Assembly: GCA_016929465.1 (NCBI GenBank)
Contig: JAFGIT010000212.1
Location: 1 to 22,511 of the forward strand
Source of the DNA: Candidatus Coatesiibacteriota bacterium
Lineage (GTDB): Bacteria; B130-G9
DNA: 22,511 bases
Reading direction: 5' to 3'
Positions 1 through 8,090 of the stretch are shown one piece after another. Below the pieces are notes generated by a model that saw only the letters and a list, made by a program, of their open reading frames with translations, did not search any database and was not told the origin of the DNA. How positions within the stretch are numbered: the stretch's first letter is position 1; each line of letters starts with the position of its first letter. The position numbers and the translations under genes are program-made.

Positions 1-413
1 CAATTGTTATTGCGGAAGCAGCTGTAGCACTCGCCGTAATGCTCAGACAGAAGAAGATCGATGATGTGTCTTCTGGCCTGACGAACTCTCCTGGTATGAG
101 TCTTGACCGTGATCGGCTGGGTGACCGGATAGGCACAGCTCGCCTGAAGCGTCTTCTGCCCCTCGACCTCAACAAGGCAAACACGGCAAACGCCTGCCAC
201 GCATAGGTCGTCATGGTAACATAAAGTTGGGATGTGAACGCCAAGCTGTCTCGCAGCTTCGAGAATCGTTGTGCCGGCCGGCACCTTCAGCTCGTGATCA
301 TCGATCTTGACGGCGATCATTTCTCTTATCTTATCTGGCGCATCTACCACCTGGGGGCGCTGGCTAACGGGAGCGCGACAGGTGCCGTCGGCGCATGGGC
401 TCTTATCAGTCAT
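1..413 (-). CDS. NuoG / NADH-dependent [FeFe]-hydrogenase-like iron-sulfur subunit, N-terminal part (cut by window edge)
   Basis: Only the first 137 residues are present; the gene continues past position 1. The start is the ATG at 413, five bases after a perfect AGGAGG (424-419). Residues 33-105 form a plant-type [2Fe-2S] ferredoxin domain with the NuoG spacing C65-x10-C76-x2-C79-x13-C93. H125-x3-C129-x2-C132 then begins the His/Cys-ligated [4Fe-4S] motif, whose last Cys lies outside the window. This N-terminal architecture is shared by NuoG, the catalytic subunit of NADH/NADP-linked [FeFe] hydrogenases (HndD/HydA type) and NAD-dependent formate dehydrogenases. The catalytic part is missing, so the choice between them is inference; the CYSCFRNNN wording and the short NuoE/NuoF partners lean to a hydrogenase. 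A 32-residue extension with a CADGTC motif precedes the ferredoxin domain, and an internal ATG (residue 32) is a weaker alternative start. It is the last visible gene of the operon, 23 bases after the NuoF-like gene. Confidence 0.85.
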   Translation of the reverse strand, partial: MTDKSPCADGTCRAPVSQRPQVVDAPDKIREMIAVKIDDHELKVPAGTTILEAARQLGVHIPTLCYHDDLCVAGVCRVCLVEVEGQKTLQASCAYPVTQPITVKTHTRRVRQARRHIIDLLLSEHYGECYSCFRNNN

Positions 414-436
414 AATAACCTCCTATGCCTCGACCG

Positions 437-1609
437 TTACGCACGGCCCAGTATCTCGTTTCTAAAGTGTTTCACAATGGAGAGGAACGCATTCGGGCTA
501 GATTGCCCGAGGCCGCATTTCGAAGCGCACTGCATCGTCTCGCCCAGCGAGCAGAGGTCCTGCAAGTAACTCGTGGAGCATTCTCCGAGTTGCAGCAGTC
601 GCACACCCTCTAGCAGCTTTACGTTTCCTATCCTGCATGGCGTGCATTGCCCACATGACTCGTCCACGAAGAACTCCAGGAAATTCTCCGCGACGTCCAA
701 CATGTCTCTGTGTGGGCCGAAAACGATGACCGACCCTCCGGTAGCAACGTCCTCGTAGGAGATAGCGCGAGAGAATTCAGTCCTGGGAATACAATGGCCC
801 GACGCGCCGCCAATGACCACTGCCTTCGCGTCCTGCCCGCCTGCTGCCTCGATGACGTCGTCGATAGTCGTCCCCATCGGAAATTCATACACACCGGGAC
901 GCTCGACGTCACCCGAGATGCTCAGTATCTTGGGACCAGTCGATTTGTCCGTACCGATAGCCTTGAACCAGTCGGCGCCCTTGGCCATGATGGCTGTCGC
1001 CCAGGCAAAGGTCTCGACGTTATTGACTATCGTGGGCATGCCGTTGAGGCCTGTATTTACGGGAAACGGAGGGCGGTTTCGGGCTTCGCCTCTGCAGCCT
1101 TCCAGGCTCTCGATCAGCGCGGTTTCCTCGCCGCAGACGTAAGCACCACAGCCCATGTGAATGTGGATATCGAATGAGAAGCCTTCCTTGCCCAATATAT
1201 TGTCGCCGAGAAGATTGGCCTTTCTGCGAGCTGCCAGGCATTTCTCCAGGCCGGCCTGAAGATATGTATATTCTCCGCGAAGATAGAACACACCTTCGGA
1301 AGCGCCTATTGCATAGCCGGCCAGAGTCATACCCTCGAAGATGAGGTCCGGCCACTCACTCATGAGAACGCGGTCCTTGAATGTGCCCGGCTCGCCCTCA
1401 TCGGCGTTGCAGATTACGAATTTCTTCTCGCCTTTTTCCCTGGCAGCGAATTCCCACTTGAGGCCGGTTGGGAAGCCTGCGCCCCCACGTCCCTTCATTC
1501 CTGAGTCACGGACGGTCTTGATGACCTCAGCTGGTTTCAGCTCGAGTGCTACGGCCAGCCCTTCGTTCTTGACGACAGAGGCCAGTGTTATCTCATTTCT
1601 TATTGTCAT
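437..1609 (-). CDS. NuoF-like NADH-binding flavoprotein subunit (short form)
   Basis: A 390-residue NADH:acceptor oxidoreductase subunit of the NuoF / HndC / HydB family. It would oxidise NADH on FMN and pass electrons through a [4Fe-4S] cluster to the NuoG/hydrogenase-like partner. The glycine-rich GRGGAGFPTGLKW stretch (residues 40-52) and NADEGEPGTFKDR (68-80) are the FMN/NADH site. C319-x2-C322-x2-C325 and C365 are the N3 cluster ligands. It is a minimal form: it lacks the N-terminal thioredoxin-like domain and the C-terminal 2x[4Fe-4S] ferredoxin domain of classical HydB, so its length resembles complex I NuoF. Its ATG overlaps the NuoE-like stop codon as ATGA, which indicates translational coupling. 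Family assignment is certain; the physiological partner is inferred from the operon. Confidence 0.95.
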   Translation of the reverse strand: MTIRNEITLASVVKNEGLAVALELKPAEVIKTVRDSGMKGRGGAGFPTGLKWEFAAREKGEKKFVICNADEGEPGTFKDRVLMSEWPDLIFEGMTLAGYAIGASEGVFYLRGEYTYLQAGLEKCLAARRKANLLGDNILGKEGFSFDIHIHMGCGAYVCGEETALIESLEGCRGEARNRPPFPVNTGLNGMPTIVNNVETFAWATAIMAKGADWFKAIGTDKSTGPKILSISGDVERPGVYEFPMGTTIDDVIEAAGGQDAKAVVIGGASGHCIPRTEFSRAISYEDVATGGSVIVFGPHRDMLDVAENFLEFFVDESCGQCTPCRIGNVKLLEGVRLLQLGECSTSYLQDLCSLGETMQCASKCGLGQSSPNAFLSIVKHFRNEILGRA

Positions 1610-2127
1610 AGTGCATGCTCCTCCTCGGTCTGGGGTGTATGAGGCCCGAAGGTCTTCTCACACGCGGCAAGAATATCGTGCACCATTTCGGGGGTGACGC
1701 GAGTGAAGACCTTCCCGTTGACCAGCATCGCTGGCCCCTGATCGCACATGCCGATGCAGTTGGCCCACTCGAGTGTGAATCTTCCATCGGCCGTAGTCTC
1801 ACCAAACTCGATGCCGAGGTCGTTTCTGAGCTGTTGTGCAACTGCGGCCTTGCCTGCCATGTCGCAGCTGATCGTGCGGCAGAGACGAATGACGAATCGC
1901 CCCTCACGGCCTTCGTTCAGGAAAGAATAGAACGTCACCACGCCATAGACCTCGACCGGATGTATTCCCAGCCTGTCGGCAATGACCTGCATTTCGAAGT
2001 CACCTATTGTGTGATAGCGCTTCTGGATATCTTGCAAGATGGGGATCAGTGCGCTGCGCTCACTGCCGTGAACATCAACGAGGTTGTTTATCTCCCCCAT
2101 CAACCTGTCTTGCTGAGTGGTTAGCAT
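1606..2127 (-). CDS. NuoE-like [2Fe-2S] thioredoxin-fold subunit
   Basis: A 173-residue protein of the NuoE / HndA / HydC family, which carries the N1a-type [2Fe-2S] cluster in NADH dehydrogenase modules. An N-terminal helical bundle (about residues 5-75, with GIHPVEVYGVVTFYSFL) precedes the thioredoxin-like domain. The four ligands are C83-x4-C88 and C124-x3-C128. The ATG at 2127 has AGGAG eight bases upstream and overlaps the end of the small upstream gene by seven bases. The next gene starts inside this stop codon. Tight packing with the NuoF- and NuoG-like genes supports one electron-transfer complex, either a soluble NADH-linked hydrogenase or formate dehydrogenase. A full complex I is unlikely because no membrane subunits are seen here, though they could lie elsewhere. 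Confidence 0.95.
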   Translation of the reverse strand: MLTTQQDRLMGEINNLVDVHGSERSALIPILQDIQKRYHTIGDFEMQVIADRLGIHPVEVYGVVTFYSFLNEGREGRFVIRLCRTISCDMAGKAAVAQQLRNDLGIEFGETTADGRFTLEWANCIGMCDQGPAMLVNGKVFTRVTPEMVHDILAACEKTFGPHTPQTEEEHAL

Positions 2128-2321
2128 AATCGGTTCTCCTGTTTTATTTTCAGCAGGGTCAATATCTTAGCGATCTCCTTCGTGGGCTTCAGCAGGCCGT
2201 TTGCGAGTTCAGCCGCTTCATGTTCCCCGGTTTTCGCCGGCGCGAGAGGAGCCTCGCGGTTGTCCCGAATCAGGTCCAGGGCAACGCTGGGATCGTCCAG
2301 CCCAATCACAATTCTTACCAT
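2121..2321 (-). CDS. Small protein of unknown function at the head of the nuoEF operon
   Basis: A 66-residue ORF with ATG at 2321 and a plausible GGAG Shine-Dalgarno about eight bases upstream. Its TAA overlaps the NuoE-like start (ATGCTAA), so it sits in the operon in a way that suggests translation. The predicted protein is soluble, starts with a short beta-like stretch (MVRIVIGLD), is otherwise helical, and has no clear domain; I do not recognise it. The single Cys is the last residue. It could be a small accessory protein or an upstream coupling ORF that helps translate the NuoE-like gene. Confidence is moderate because the only support is the overlap and the ribosome binding site. Confidence 0.5.
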   Translation of the reverse strand: MVRIVIGLDDPSVALDLIRDNREAPLAPAKTGEHEAAELANGLLKPTKEIAKILTLLKIKQENRLC

Positions 2322-2692
2322 TCGCTCTCTCCGGATCGATGTTTATATTTCACATTTGTAACAGCGCGAGTTCGGCATTTGCTCCGAGTTTGATAAAAGT
2401 TTCACAATTGTCAATATGAATTCAGGATGTCATATCAAAGCTCAACGCTGAATTTAATGAGTCATCCCGCGTGTTCACCTGGGGCCCCGGTTGCGGCCTT
2501 CGGAGGTCAAGTCAAATCCTGACACCCACGGGCGCCAGTTTACATTTAGAGCAAGTCGGCAGAACTCAGGAGAGGGACATCGCCATAGAAGATCTCGACT
2601 GCAATAGAGCTTAATCGAGAGATCCTTCCTGAAAAGCCCCACACCCCACAGGGCCGGAACGCATATCGCAACCACACGAACCAGACATTTTG
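2322..2692. other. Intergenic region between the tRNA and the NADH-linked operon
   Basis: This 371-base stretch has no credible gene. It holds the Rex-like site at 2390-2407, an isolated TTGACA on the minus strand (2414-2409) with no good -10 at standard spacing, and a 7-bp perfect inverted repeat AATTCAG/CTGAATT (2419-2425 and 2448-2454). A GGGGCCCC palindrome lies near 2481-2488. About 2636-2656, downstream of the tRNA, a weak GCCC/GGGC hairpin is followed by TTTT on the minus strand and could end the tRNA transcript. The promoter of the operon must lie here but I cannot place its -10 box firmly. Confidence 0.5.
2390..2407 (-). promoter_or_regulatory. Candidate Rex (NADH/NAD+ sensor) operator
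   Basis: On the minus strand the 18-mer TTGTGAAACTTTTATCAA is an imperfect palindrome with six of eight arm pairs matched. It resembles the Rex consensus TTGTGAA-N4-TTCACAA: the left arm is perfect and the right arm matches 5 of 7. It lies about 70 bases upstream of the first gene of the NADH-linked operon. Rex is known to repress NADH-consuming fermentation and hydrogenase genes, so position and sequence agree. A weaker related half-site (ATGTGAAATATAAAC) lies closer to the gene at about 2340-2355. No rex gene is in the window. Confidence 0.5.
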
Positions 2693-2765
<73 letters not shown>

Positions 2766-2782
2766 GTGAACGTTGCGAAGGG

Positions 2783-2811
2783 AATATAGGTCTCCGCGCT
2801 AGCACTGTCAA
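2783..2811 (-). promoter_or_regulatory. Sigma70-type promoter of the tRNA-Asn gene
   Basis: On the minus strand a perfect TTGACA (2811-2806) is followed by a 17-base spacer and TATATT (2788-2783). Transcription would start near 2776, about ten bases before the tRNA 5' end at 2765. Spacing and position are ideal for a short-leader tRNA promoter. Confidence 0.85.
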
Positions 2812-2868
2812 GCAGTGACGATCTCGACTCCTTCCCCTACGGCATTTAGCTAAAGCAATTCGTTCGAG

Positions 2869-2889
2869 AAATCGCCGCTCTGGCGATTT
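2869..2889 (-). terminator. Hairpin at the end of the hybrid kinase gene (terminator-like)
   Basis: A perfect 8-bp stem AAATCGCC/GGCGATTT with a 5-nt loop overlaps the kinase stop codon. On the minus strand it lacks a clean T-tract afterwards (CTCGAACG follows), so it is not a textbook intrinsic terminator. It may still end the kinase mRNA before the tRNA promoter 60 bases further on, or protect the 3' end. Confidence 0.4.
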
Positions 2890-5800
2890 ATTTATCCAGG
2901 ACTTCTCTGATCTTGCTGAGTAGGTCTTGAGGGCTGAAGGGCTTGCCGATGAATTCGACGCCATCACCCATCACGCCGGATTGAGCAATAACGTCCTGAG
3001 TGTATCCCGACATGAAAAGGGTCCTGAATTGCTGGCAAGCGCTGCCGATTATCTCTGCGAGGTCCTTGCCCGGCATTCCGGGCATGATTACGTCCGTCAG
3101 CAAGAGGTCCAGATTGTCACCCAAATCATACGCGATAGAAATCGCCTCTTCGCAATCTTCAGCAATCCTGAATTCATAGCCCACACCGGAGAGGATTCGC
3201 TTCAAGAGCTCCTTCACCGCGATGTCGTCCTCGACGACGAGGATCGTTTCGCCCTTCCCGAGTATCGATACGGCCTTCTTTTCGACCTTCTTCACGTCAG
3301 CCGCTTCCTCTGCCACAACCGGGAAGTAGATCTTCATGCTCGTTCCCATTCTCTTTTCACTATAGACATTTATGTGCCCGCCGGATTGCCTCACGATCCC
3401 ATAGACGGTCGATAGCCCTAGCCCGGTCCCCCTGCCCAGTCGCTTGGTCGTATAGAACGGCTCGAAGATGTGCGATATGATGTCCTGATCCATGCCTTCG
3501 CCAGTGTCGATGATGGTTAGCACCGAGTGAGGGCCGACGGCCGCATCGGGATGTGTCTGAAGATACATCTCATCAAGAAGGACCGCGTCGGTCTCGATCG
3601 TCAGTTTGCCGCCGTGGGGCATCGCATCTCTCGAATTGAGCGCCAGATTCAGGACTACCTGCTCGACCTGCGTTGGGTCGGCTTTTATTGATGGTAGAGA
3701 ATGTCTAAGTGACATGGATATCTCGATATCCTCCCGTATTAGACGGCGCAGCATCTTGGACGTGCCCTTGATGACCTTATTCAAGTCCAGTGCAACTGGC
3801 GATACGTTCTGCTTGCGACTGAATGCTAACAGTTGCTGGGTGAGGTCAGCTGCTTTTCTGGCAGAGGTATAAGCCTCATCTAGTTCCTCTGGCAGGGATG
3901 AATCCCTGGCATAGTCCATCTTCAGCAGCTCGATATTCCCCATTATTGCAGTCAGGAGGTTGTTGAAGTCATGCGCGATGCCTCCGGCAAGATGCCCGAT
4001 TGCCTCCATTTTCTGAGCCTGCAGTAGTTTCTGCTCAGCCTGTCGCCGCTGTGTGATATCTCGAGTGACGCCCAAAATCGCAGAGGCCTTCCCATTCTCA
4101 TCTCTTAGAAAGGTCATACTCACCTCGGTCCAAACCGTACTGCCGTCCTTGCACCGCAATTCGAGCTCCAGGGTCCCCGACCGGTCGGGGTCTCCTTGGC
4201 CGGTTCTCTCTAATTCCATCTCCTCCTTGAGGAGTTCCATTGCGATTTTGAACGAATCGGGAGTGAGGCCTTCCTGCCAAGACCTAGATATCGCTTCCTC
4301 GGGCGTGAAACCGGTCAGTCGGGTTATAGATGGGCTTATATAAAGGGATTTCAGAGTCTTGACATCTCTGATCCATATCATATCGGAGATATTCTCGGCG
4401 AGCAGTCGATATCTCTCCTCGCTTTCTCTGAGTGCGCTCTCCGCACGCTTCCGCTCGGTTATATCTCGACTCACGGCAACCAGCCCTGCAGGCTTGCCTG
4501 CATCATCTCGGAGAAGGCTGTAGGTGGCCTCTGTCCAGACCGTGGAGCCATCCTTTCGAATCATCTCGAGATCTATAGTGAAGGACCAGTGGGGATCACT
4601 GCGGGCTGCTTCCTCGAGGACATCCGGCGTGATCTCTCTCTTGAATCTCGCCAACGATTCGGGGGCAATAATCTTCTCCCTGGGCAGCTTCATTACTTCC
4701 TCGACGGAATAACCCAAAAGCCTCTCCACAGAAGGGCTTACAAAGAGTGCCTTTCGCTTGTTCAGAGCCCCGAGCCAAATTATGTCACTGACATTCTCTG
4801 CCAGTAGGCGATAGGATTTCTCGCTCTCTCTGAGCGCTTCTTCGGCTTGCTTGCGGTCGGTTATATCGAGGTTCGTCCCGGCCATCCTGAGCGGCCTTCC
4901 CTCCTCGTCTCGCGCTATCACCTTCCCTCGTGAAATGACCCACCTATATTCACCCATTTTGGACCGAACGCGGAACTCGGCTTCATAGTATGGGGTATCC
5001 CCGGCGATGTGGGCATTCAGCTTCTCCGAACGGACGGGAAGATCATCGGGGTGGATTATGGCTTCCCGGGCACTAATGTTGCAATCGAGCTCATTGGAGG
5101 TGTATCCGAGACTCGCGGGCATCTTTCCTCCTGCCTCGATCTCACCGGTCTGCACATTGTAGTTCCAAGTGGTCAGGTCGGCAGCACTCAGGGCAATGTT
5201 GAGCATCTCTTCGCTCTTCCTGCGTGCTTCTTCGGCTTGCTTCAATTCAGTTATATCGATAAGCGACGCGATGCTCTTCATCGTTCCCGGAATCATATCT
5301 ACTCTCAATAGGGCGTTCCTTATATTGCCCTCTGCGTCGATGCATTGGAGCTCATAGTTCTTGGGCGGATTTCCCCCTGGTTGCCTTCTCAGTCTGTGGA
5401 ATCCCTTGATTCTCTCTAATTCGTTATCGGGAAGCATCACCGTGAAGGGCATTTTGCCCTCTATTTCCTCCTTGGGTTTGCCAAGGAAACGCTCCATCTC
5501 AGCATTGACCACAGAGAAAGTCATGTCTTCATCGACTATGAAGGTCGCAGTGCCGGTATTCTCGAATATGCTCTGGTATAGTCTCTCAGAAGTCTTCAGA
5601 GCCTCGTCGGCGCGCTTAAGGTCTGTGATATCCATGAGGGAGGCGACGCTTTCATTCGTTCCGGGTATCAGATCAGCTCTAAGGAACCCATTCCGGATCT
5701 CTCCGTCTGCGTTGATAAAGCGTATCTCGTACTGATTCGGGGGATTTGCGCCTTCCTGTCTCCTACTCCTATGCATCTCCGTTAATCTGGGAAGGTCCTC

Positions 5801-7531
5801 GACAGGTATGAAATCAGTCCACTTATGCTTGCCCTCTATCTCTTCCTTCGACTTGCCGATGAATCTTGCCATCTCGGCGTTGACTCTTTTGAAGGTCATA
5901 TTCTCATCGATTATGCAAGTCGCGTTGCCGGTGTTCTCGAAGATGCTGTGATAGAGCTCTTCAGAGGCCCTTAATGCCTCCTCGGCACGCCTCTGCTCTG
6001 TGATGTCCTCACCGATCGACTGATATGCGACAGGCCTGCCGGATGAATCGAAAAGCCCCCGGTTAATCCACCTATGCCAGCGAATCTCGCCGCTTGGCGC
6101 AATAACTCGATGTTCTTGCGAACTTGTAGGAGCTTCGACAGTCAGGCTGTTGATCTCATTGATAACGCACTCTCGCTCGGATTCTGGAATGAGAGTCAAG
6201 AAATTCACGCCGATGAGCTCCTCCGCAGTCTTCGCGAAGTACCTGCAGTAGGCTTCATTTACTGATGTTATCTCACCTCCTGGAAGGAAGCGACAGAGCA
6301 GCACGGGTGTCTCTTCCACGATGGCGCGGTATCGCTCCTCACTCAAACGCAATTGCTCTTCCGCCCGCTTCTGCTCCTCGCCTATCTCTATGTGATAAAG
6401 AGCCGAGGCGAGGTCATTTGCGAGCTCCATGAAAAGCGAGCTCTCCTCATCATCCGAGCTCAGCTGCGTTGGTATAGATGCCCCGATTATTCCGTAGCGC
6501 TTGTTCTTGTGCCTCAATTGCGTTGTGAAGATCACGGAGTTGCCGTGGAGTGCTTGGAGCGGGCAGGACTCGCATCCGACGCTATCCATTTTGCCGATCT
6601 GCAAGCCGGGTCGCTCCAGCGAGATCCTGCAGCATTGCGGAAGCTCCCCCTTTTTGAAAAGATCGAGCAAAGAGTCAAAAACGGCTCCGAGACCGGACTC
6701 TGCGGCGCAAACGAATTCGCCAGGATCGTCAAATAGGGATATCCAGACATTCTCATAGCCACGATTCTCGGTCAGACTGGCGCAGATACGATTGATTAAC
6801 TCGTCTCGACTGGCTTCCTCGGTGGTCAGGAGATTGACGCTCCGGATCGATTTCAGCACTAGATTCAGATGCTCGATCCTGTCGGTAGCGAGGTTCCGCT
6901 CCGTTATATCAACGAGCGAGGCGATGCTATCGGTAGTGCCAGGAACCATGTATATTTTCAAAAATGCATCCTTGATAGAGCCGTATCTGTCAATAAACCG
7001 GAACTCATACTCGGTGGGGATATAGGCTCCTTCTTCTCTTCGTCTGCGATGGTACTCCTTCATCCACTCGAGATCATCCGGAACGACAAACTCGGTCCAA
7101 ATGATCTTCCCTTCGAGCTCCTCCTTGCTATATCCGCAGAGCTTCAAGAATTCGACATTGGCCTTTGCGATTATCATGTCCTCTCTTATGAGCGCGATTG
7201 CCGTCCCTGTGTTCTCAAATAAGCTGCGGTACATCTCCTCCGAGATCTGCAGGGCCTTATCCGAGTTCTCTTTCAATAGCGAATAAAGAAGGAAAATCCA
7301 TAGGGCGGGCGTGAGGATGTCCAAGTAATCCGAAATCGGCTCTAATGAAGCACATATTTCCGAGTTCTCGCAAAAATTGCCGAGATTATGGAGGATGATG
7401 AGCCCGATAATTCCGAAGAGCAATGCCTTTATTTCAGGCTTCTGTGAACGTCTCCAACCTGTCAAAAGCGGTACGAGGGCAATTATCGCTATGAGAAATG
7501 AGATGAGGTCGAAGGCGGCTATCAGATTCAT
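2888..7531 (-). CDS. Multi-PAS/GAF hybrid sensor histidine kinase with C-terminal receiver
   Basis: A 1547-residue sensor kinase. Three N-terminal membrane helices (about 4-25, 36-52, 71-87) anchor it. Then follow PAS1 (98-212), GAF (222-383), PAS2 (398-514), PAS3 (526-637), PAS4 (651-763), PAS5 (775-892), PAS6 (906-1026) and PAS7 (1040-1162). HisKA carries the phospho-acceptor H1187 in GGIAHDFNN. The ATPase domain shows N1295/N1299, DTGEG (1342-1346) and GRGTGLGLS (1367-1375). The receiver has the acidic pair D1435/D1436, phospho-acceptor D1480 in LLLTDVIMPGM and K1530. All catalytic residues are intact, so autophosphorylation and intramolecular transfer to the receiver are expected; no output domain is present, so a further partner is needed. 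The GAF has a Cys cluster (C300, C301, C320, C323) that might sense redox or metal. PAS1, PAS3 and PAS4 are near copies of one another. The start ATG at 7531 is one base after the stop of the 91-residue membrane gene. Confidence 0.95.
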   Translation of the reverse strand: MNLIAAFDLISFLIAIIALVPLLTGWRRSQKPEIKALLFGIIGLIILHNLGNFCENSEICASLEPISDYLDILTPALWIFLLYSLLKENSDKALQISEEMYRSLFENTGTAIALIREDMIIAKANVEFLKLCGYSKEELEGKIIWTEFVVPDDLEWMKEYHRRRREEGAYIPTEYEFRFIDRYGSIKDAFLKIYMVPGTTDSIASLVDITERNLATDRIEHLNLVLKSIRSVNLLTTEEASRDELINRICASLTENRGYENVWISLFDDPGEFVCAAESGLGAVFDSLLDLFKKGELPQCCRISLERPGLQIGKMDSVGCESCPLQALHGNSVIFTTQLRHKNKRYGIIGASIPTQLSSDDEESSLFMELANDLASALYHIEIGEEQKRAEEQLRLSEERYRAIVEETPVLLCRFLPGGEITSVNEAYCRYFAKTAEELIGVNFLTLIPESERECVINEINSLTVEAPTSSQEHRVIAPSGEIRWHRWINRGLFDSSGRPVAYQSIGEDITEQRRAEEALRASEELYHSIFENTGNATCIIDENMTFKRVNAEMARFIGKSKEEIEGKHKWTDFIPVEDLPRLTEMHRSRRQEGANPPNQYEIRFINADGEIRNGFLRADLIPGTNESVASLMDITDLKRADEALKTSERLYQSIFENTGTATFIVDEDMTFSVVNAEMERFLGKPKEEIEGKMPFTVMLPDNELERIKGFHRLRRQPGGNPPKNYELQCIDAEGNIRNALLRVDMIPGTMKSIASLIDITELKQAEEARRKSEEMLNIALSAADLTTWNYNVQTGEIEAGGKMPASLGYTSNELDCNISAREAIIHPDDLPVRSEKLNAHIAGDTPYYEAEFRVRSKMGEYRWVISRGKVIARDEEGRPLRMAGTNLDITDRKQAEEALRESEKSYRLLAENVSDIIWLGALNKRKALFVSPSVERLLGYSVEEVMKLPREKIIAPESLARFKREITPDVLEEAARSDPHWSFTIDLEMIRKDGSTVWTEATYSLLRDDAGKPAGLVAVSRDITERKRAESALRESEERYRLLAENISDMIWIRDVKTLKSLYISPSITRLTGFTPEEAISRSWQEGLTPDSFKIAMELLKEEMELERTGQGDPDRSGTLELELRCKDGSTVWTEVSMTFLRDENGKASAILGVTRDITQRRQAEQKLLQAQKMEAIGHLAGGIAHDFNNLLTAIMGNIELLKMDYARDSSLPEELDEAYTSARKAADLTQQLLAFSRKQNVSPVALDLNKVIKGTSKMLRRLIREDIEISMSLRHSLPSIKADPTQVEQVVLNLALNSRDAMPHGGKLTIETDAVLLDEMYLQTHPDAAVGPHSVLTIIDTGEGMDQDIISHIFEPFYTTKRLGRGTGLGLSTVYGIVRQSGGHINVYSEKRMGTSMKIYFPVVAEEAADVKKVEKKAVSILGKGETILVVEDDIAVKELLKRILSGVGYEFRIAEDCEEAISIAYDLGDNLDLLLTDVIMPGMPGKDLAEIIGSACQQFRTLFMSGYTQDVIAQSGVMGDGVEFIGKPFSPQDLLSKIREVLDK

Positions 7532-7532
7532 A

Positions 7533-7808
7533 TTATGAGCTGCCCTCTCTAGTGCGGAAGGTCCTCCAACTCCATATAGCCAGAAGAGCTGCGCTGATGG
7601 GATAGCAGACGTGCTCGAGATGGTCCAGGAAGTGTGGCCATAAAAAGCCCTCAGCGACGGTCACGATCCACGCGAAGAGAAGTGTGTAGAAACTCGCCAT
7701 AAGGAATTCGCGGTGTGGGAGGCGCCTTAGAGAACGCTCATTGATGAGCGCAAAGATGAGAACTCCCGCACCTAACAGAAGCCTCAGCATCTCATTCTCA
7801 TGGATCAT
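7533..7808 (-). CDS. Small three-helix membrane protein co-transcribed with the hybrid kinase
   Basis: A 91-residue protein with three predicted membrane helices (about residues 7-23, 37-55 and 66-83) and a charged loop RSLRRLPHRE between the first two. The ATG at 7808 follows a strong GAGGAGG by six bases, so it is very likely translated. Its stop is one base from the kinase start, which implies one mRNA and coupled synthesis. I do not recognise a named family. Because the kinase also begins with three helices, the pair may form a joint membrane sensing module; that is inference. Two His residues (H57, H62, H65 region: WPHFLDHLEHVC) sit near a membrane border and could bind a ligand or metal, without proof. 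Confidence 0.75.
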   Translation of the reverse strand: MIHENEMLRLLLGAGVLIFALINERSLRRLPHREFLMASFYTLLFAWIVTVAEGFLWPHFLDHLEHVCYPISAALLAIWSWRTFRTREGSS

Positions 7809-8090
7809 ATATAGCCTCCTCGGCTAGATACTAAGACCTACACACGCCTTTAATAAATTATGATGACCCCTCTGCAAGCACTGAAACTTATCGAAACATA
7901 TAACCCATAAGCTAAATTTATGGCGAAAAAGCGATCAGTACAACTACCGCATCACATCTCGCCACATACTGCCAATTTCAGCCCCATATCTCAAACAAAG
8001 CAGAAATCTCATAGCCCATTACATAGATTGTGCTATGAGATTCTCCCGATGTCAACGAACTGAATGGACCGGGTGTGACTCAAAATTGTA
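7809..8090. other. AT-rich gene-free region upstream of the kinase operon
   Basis: No ORF of note. The minus strand probably contains the kinase-operon promoter: a TTGCAG-16-TATTAA match lies around 7850-7880, about 60 bases before the first gene, but both boxes are only 4/6. The clearest structure is the inverted repeat at 8005-8042, listed separately. The base composition is much poorer in GC than the adjacent hairpin-rich stretch starting at 8091. Confidence 0.4.
8005..8042. repeat. 11-bp perfect inverted repeat (hairpin)
   Basis: AATCTCATAGC (8005-8015) and GCTATGAGATT (8032-8042) are exact inverse complements around a 16-base loop. On the minus strand the stem is followed by T-rich sequence (TCTGCTTTGTTTG), so it could terminate a transcript coming from the carbamoyltransferase side. 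It could also be an operator for a dimeric regulator of the kinase operon. No other copy is seen in the window. Confidence 0.6.

Noticed and set aside
2409-2414. TTGACA on the minus strand as -35 box of the NADH-linked operon
   Set aside because: No acceptable -10 lies 15-19 bases downstream, so I do not call it a promoter.
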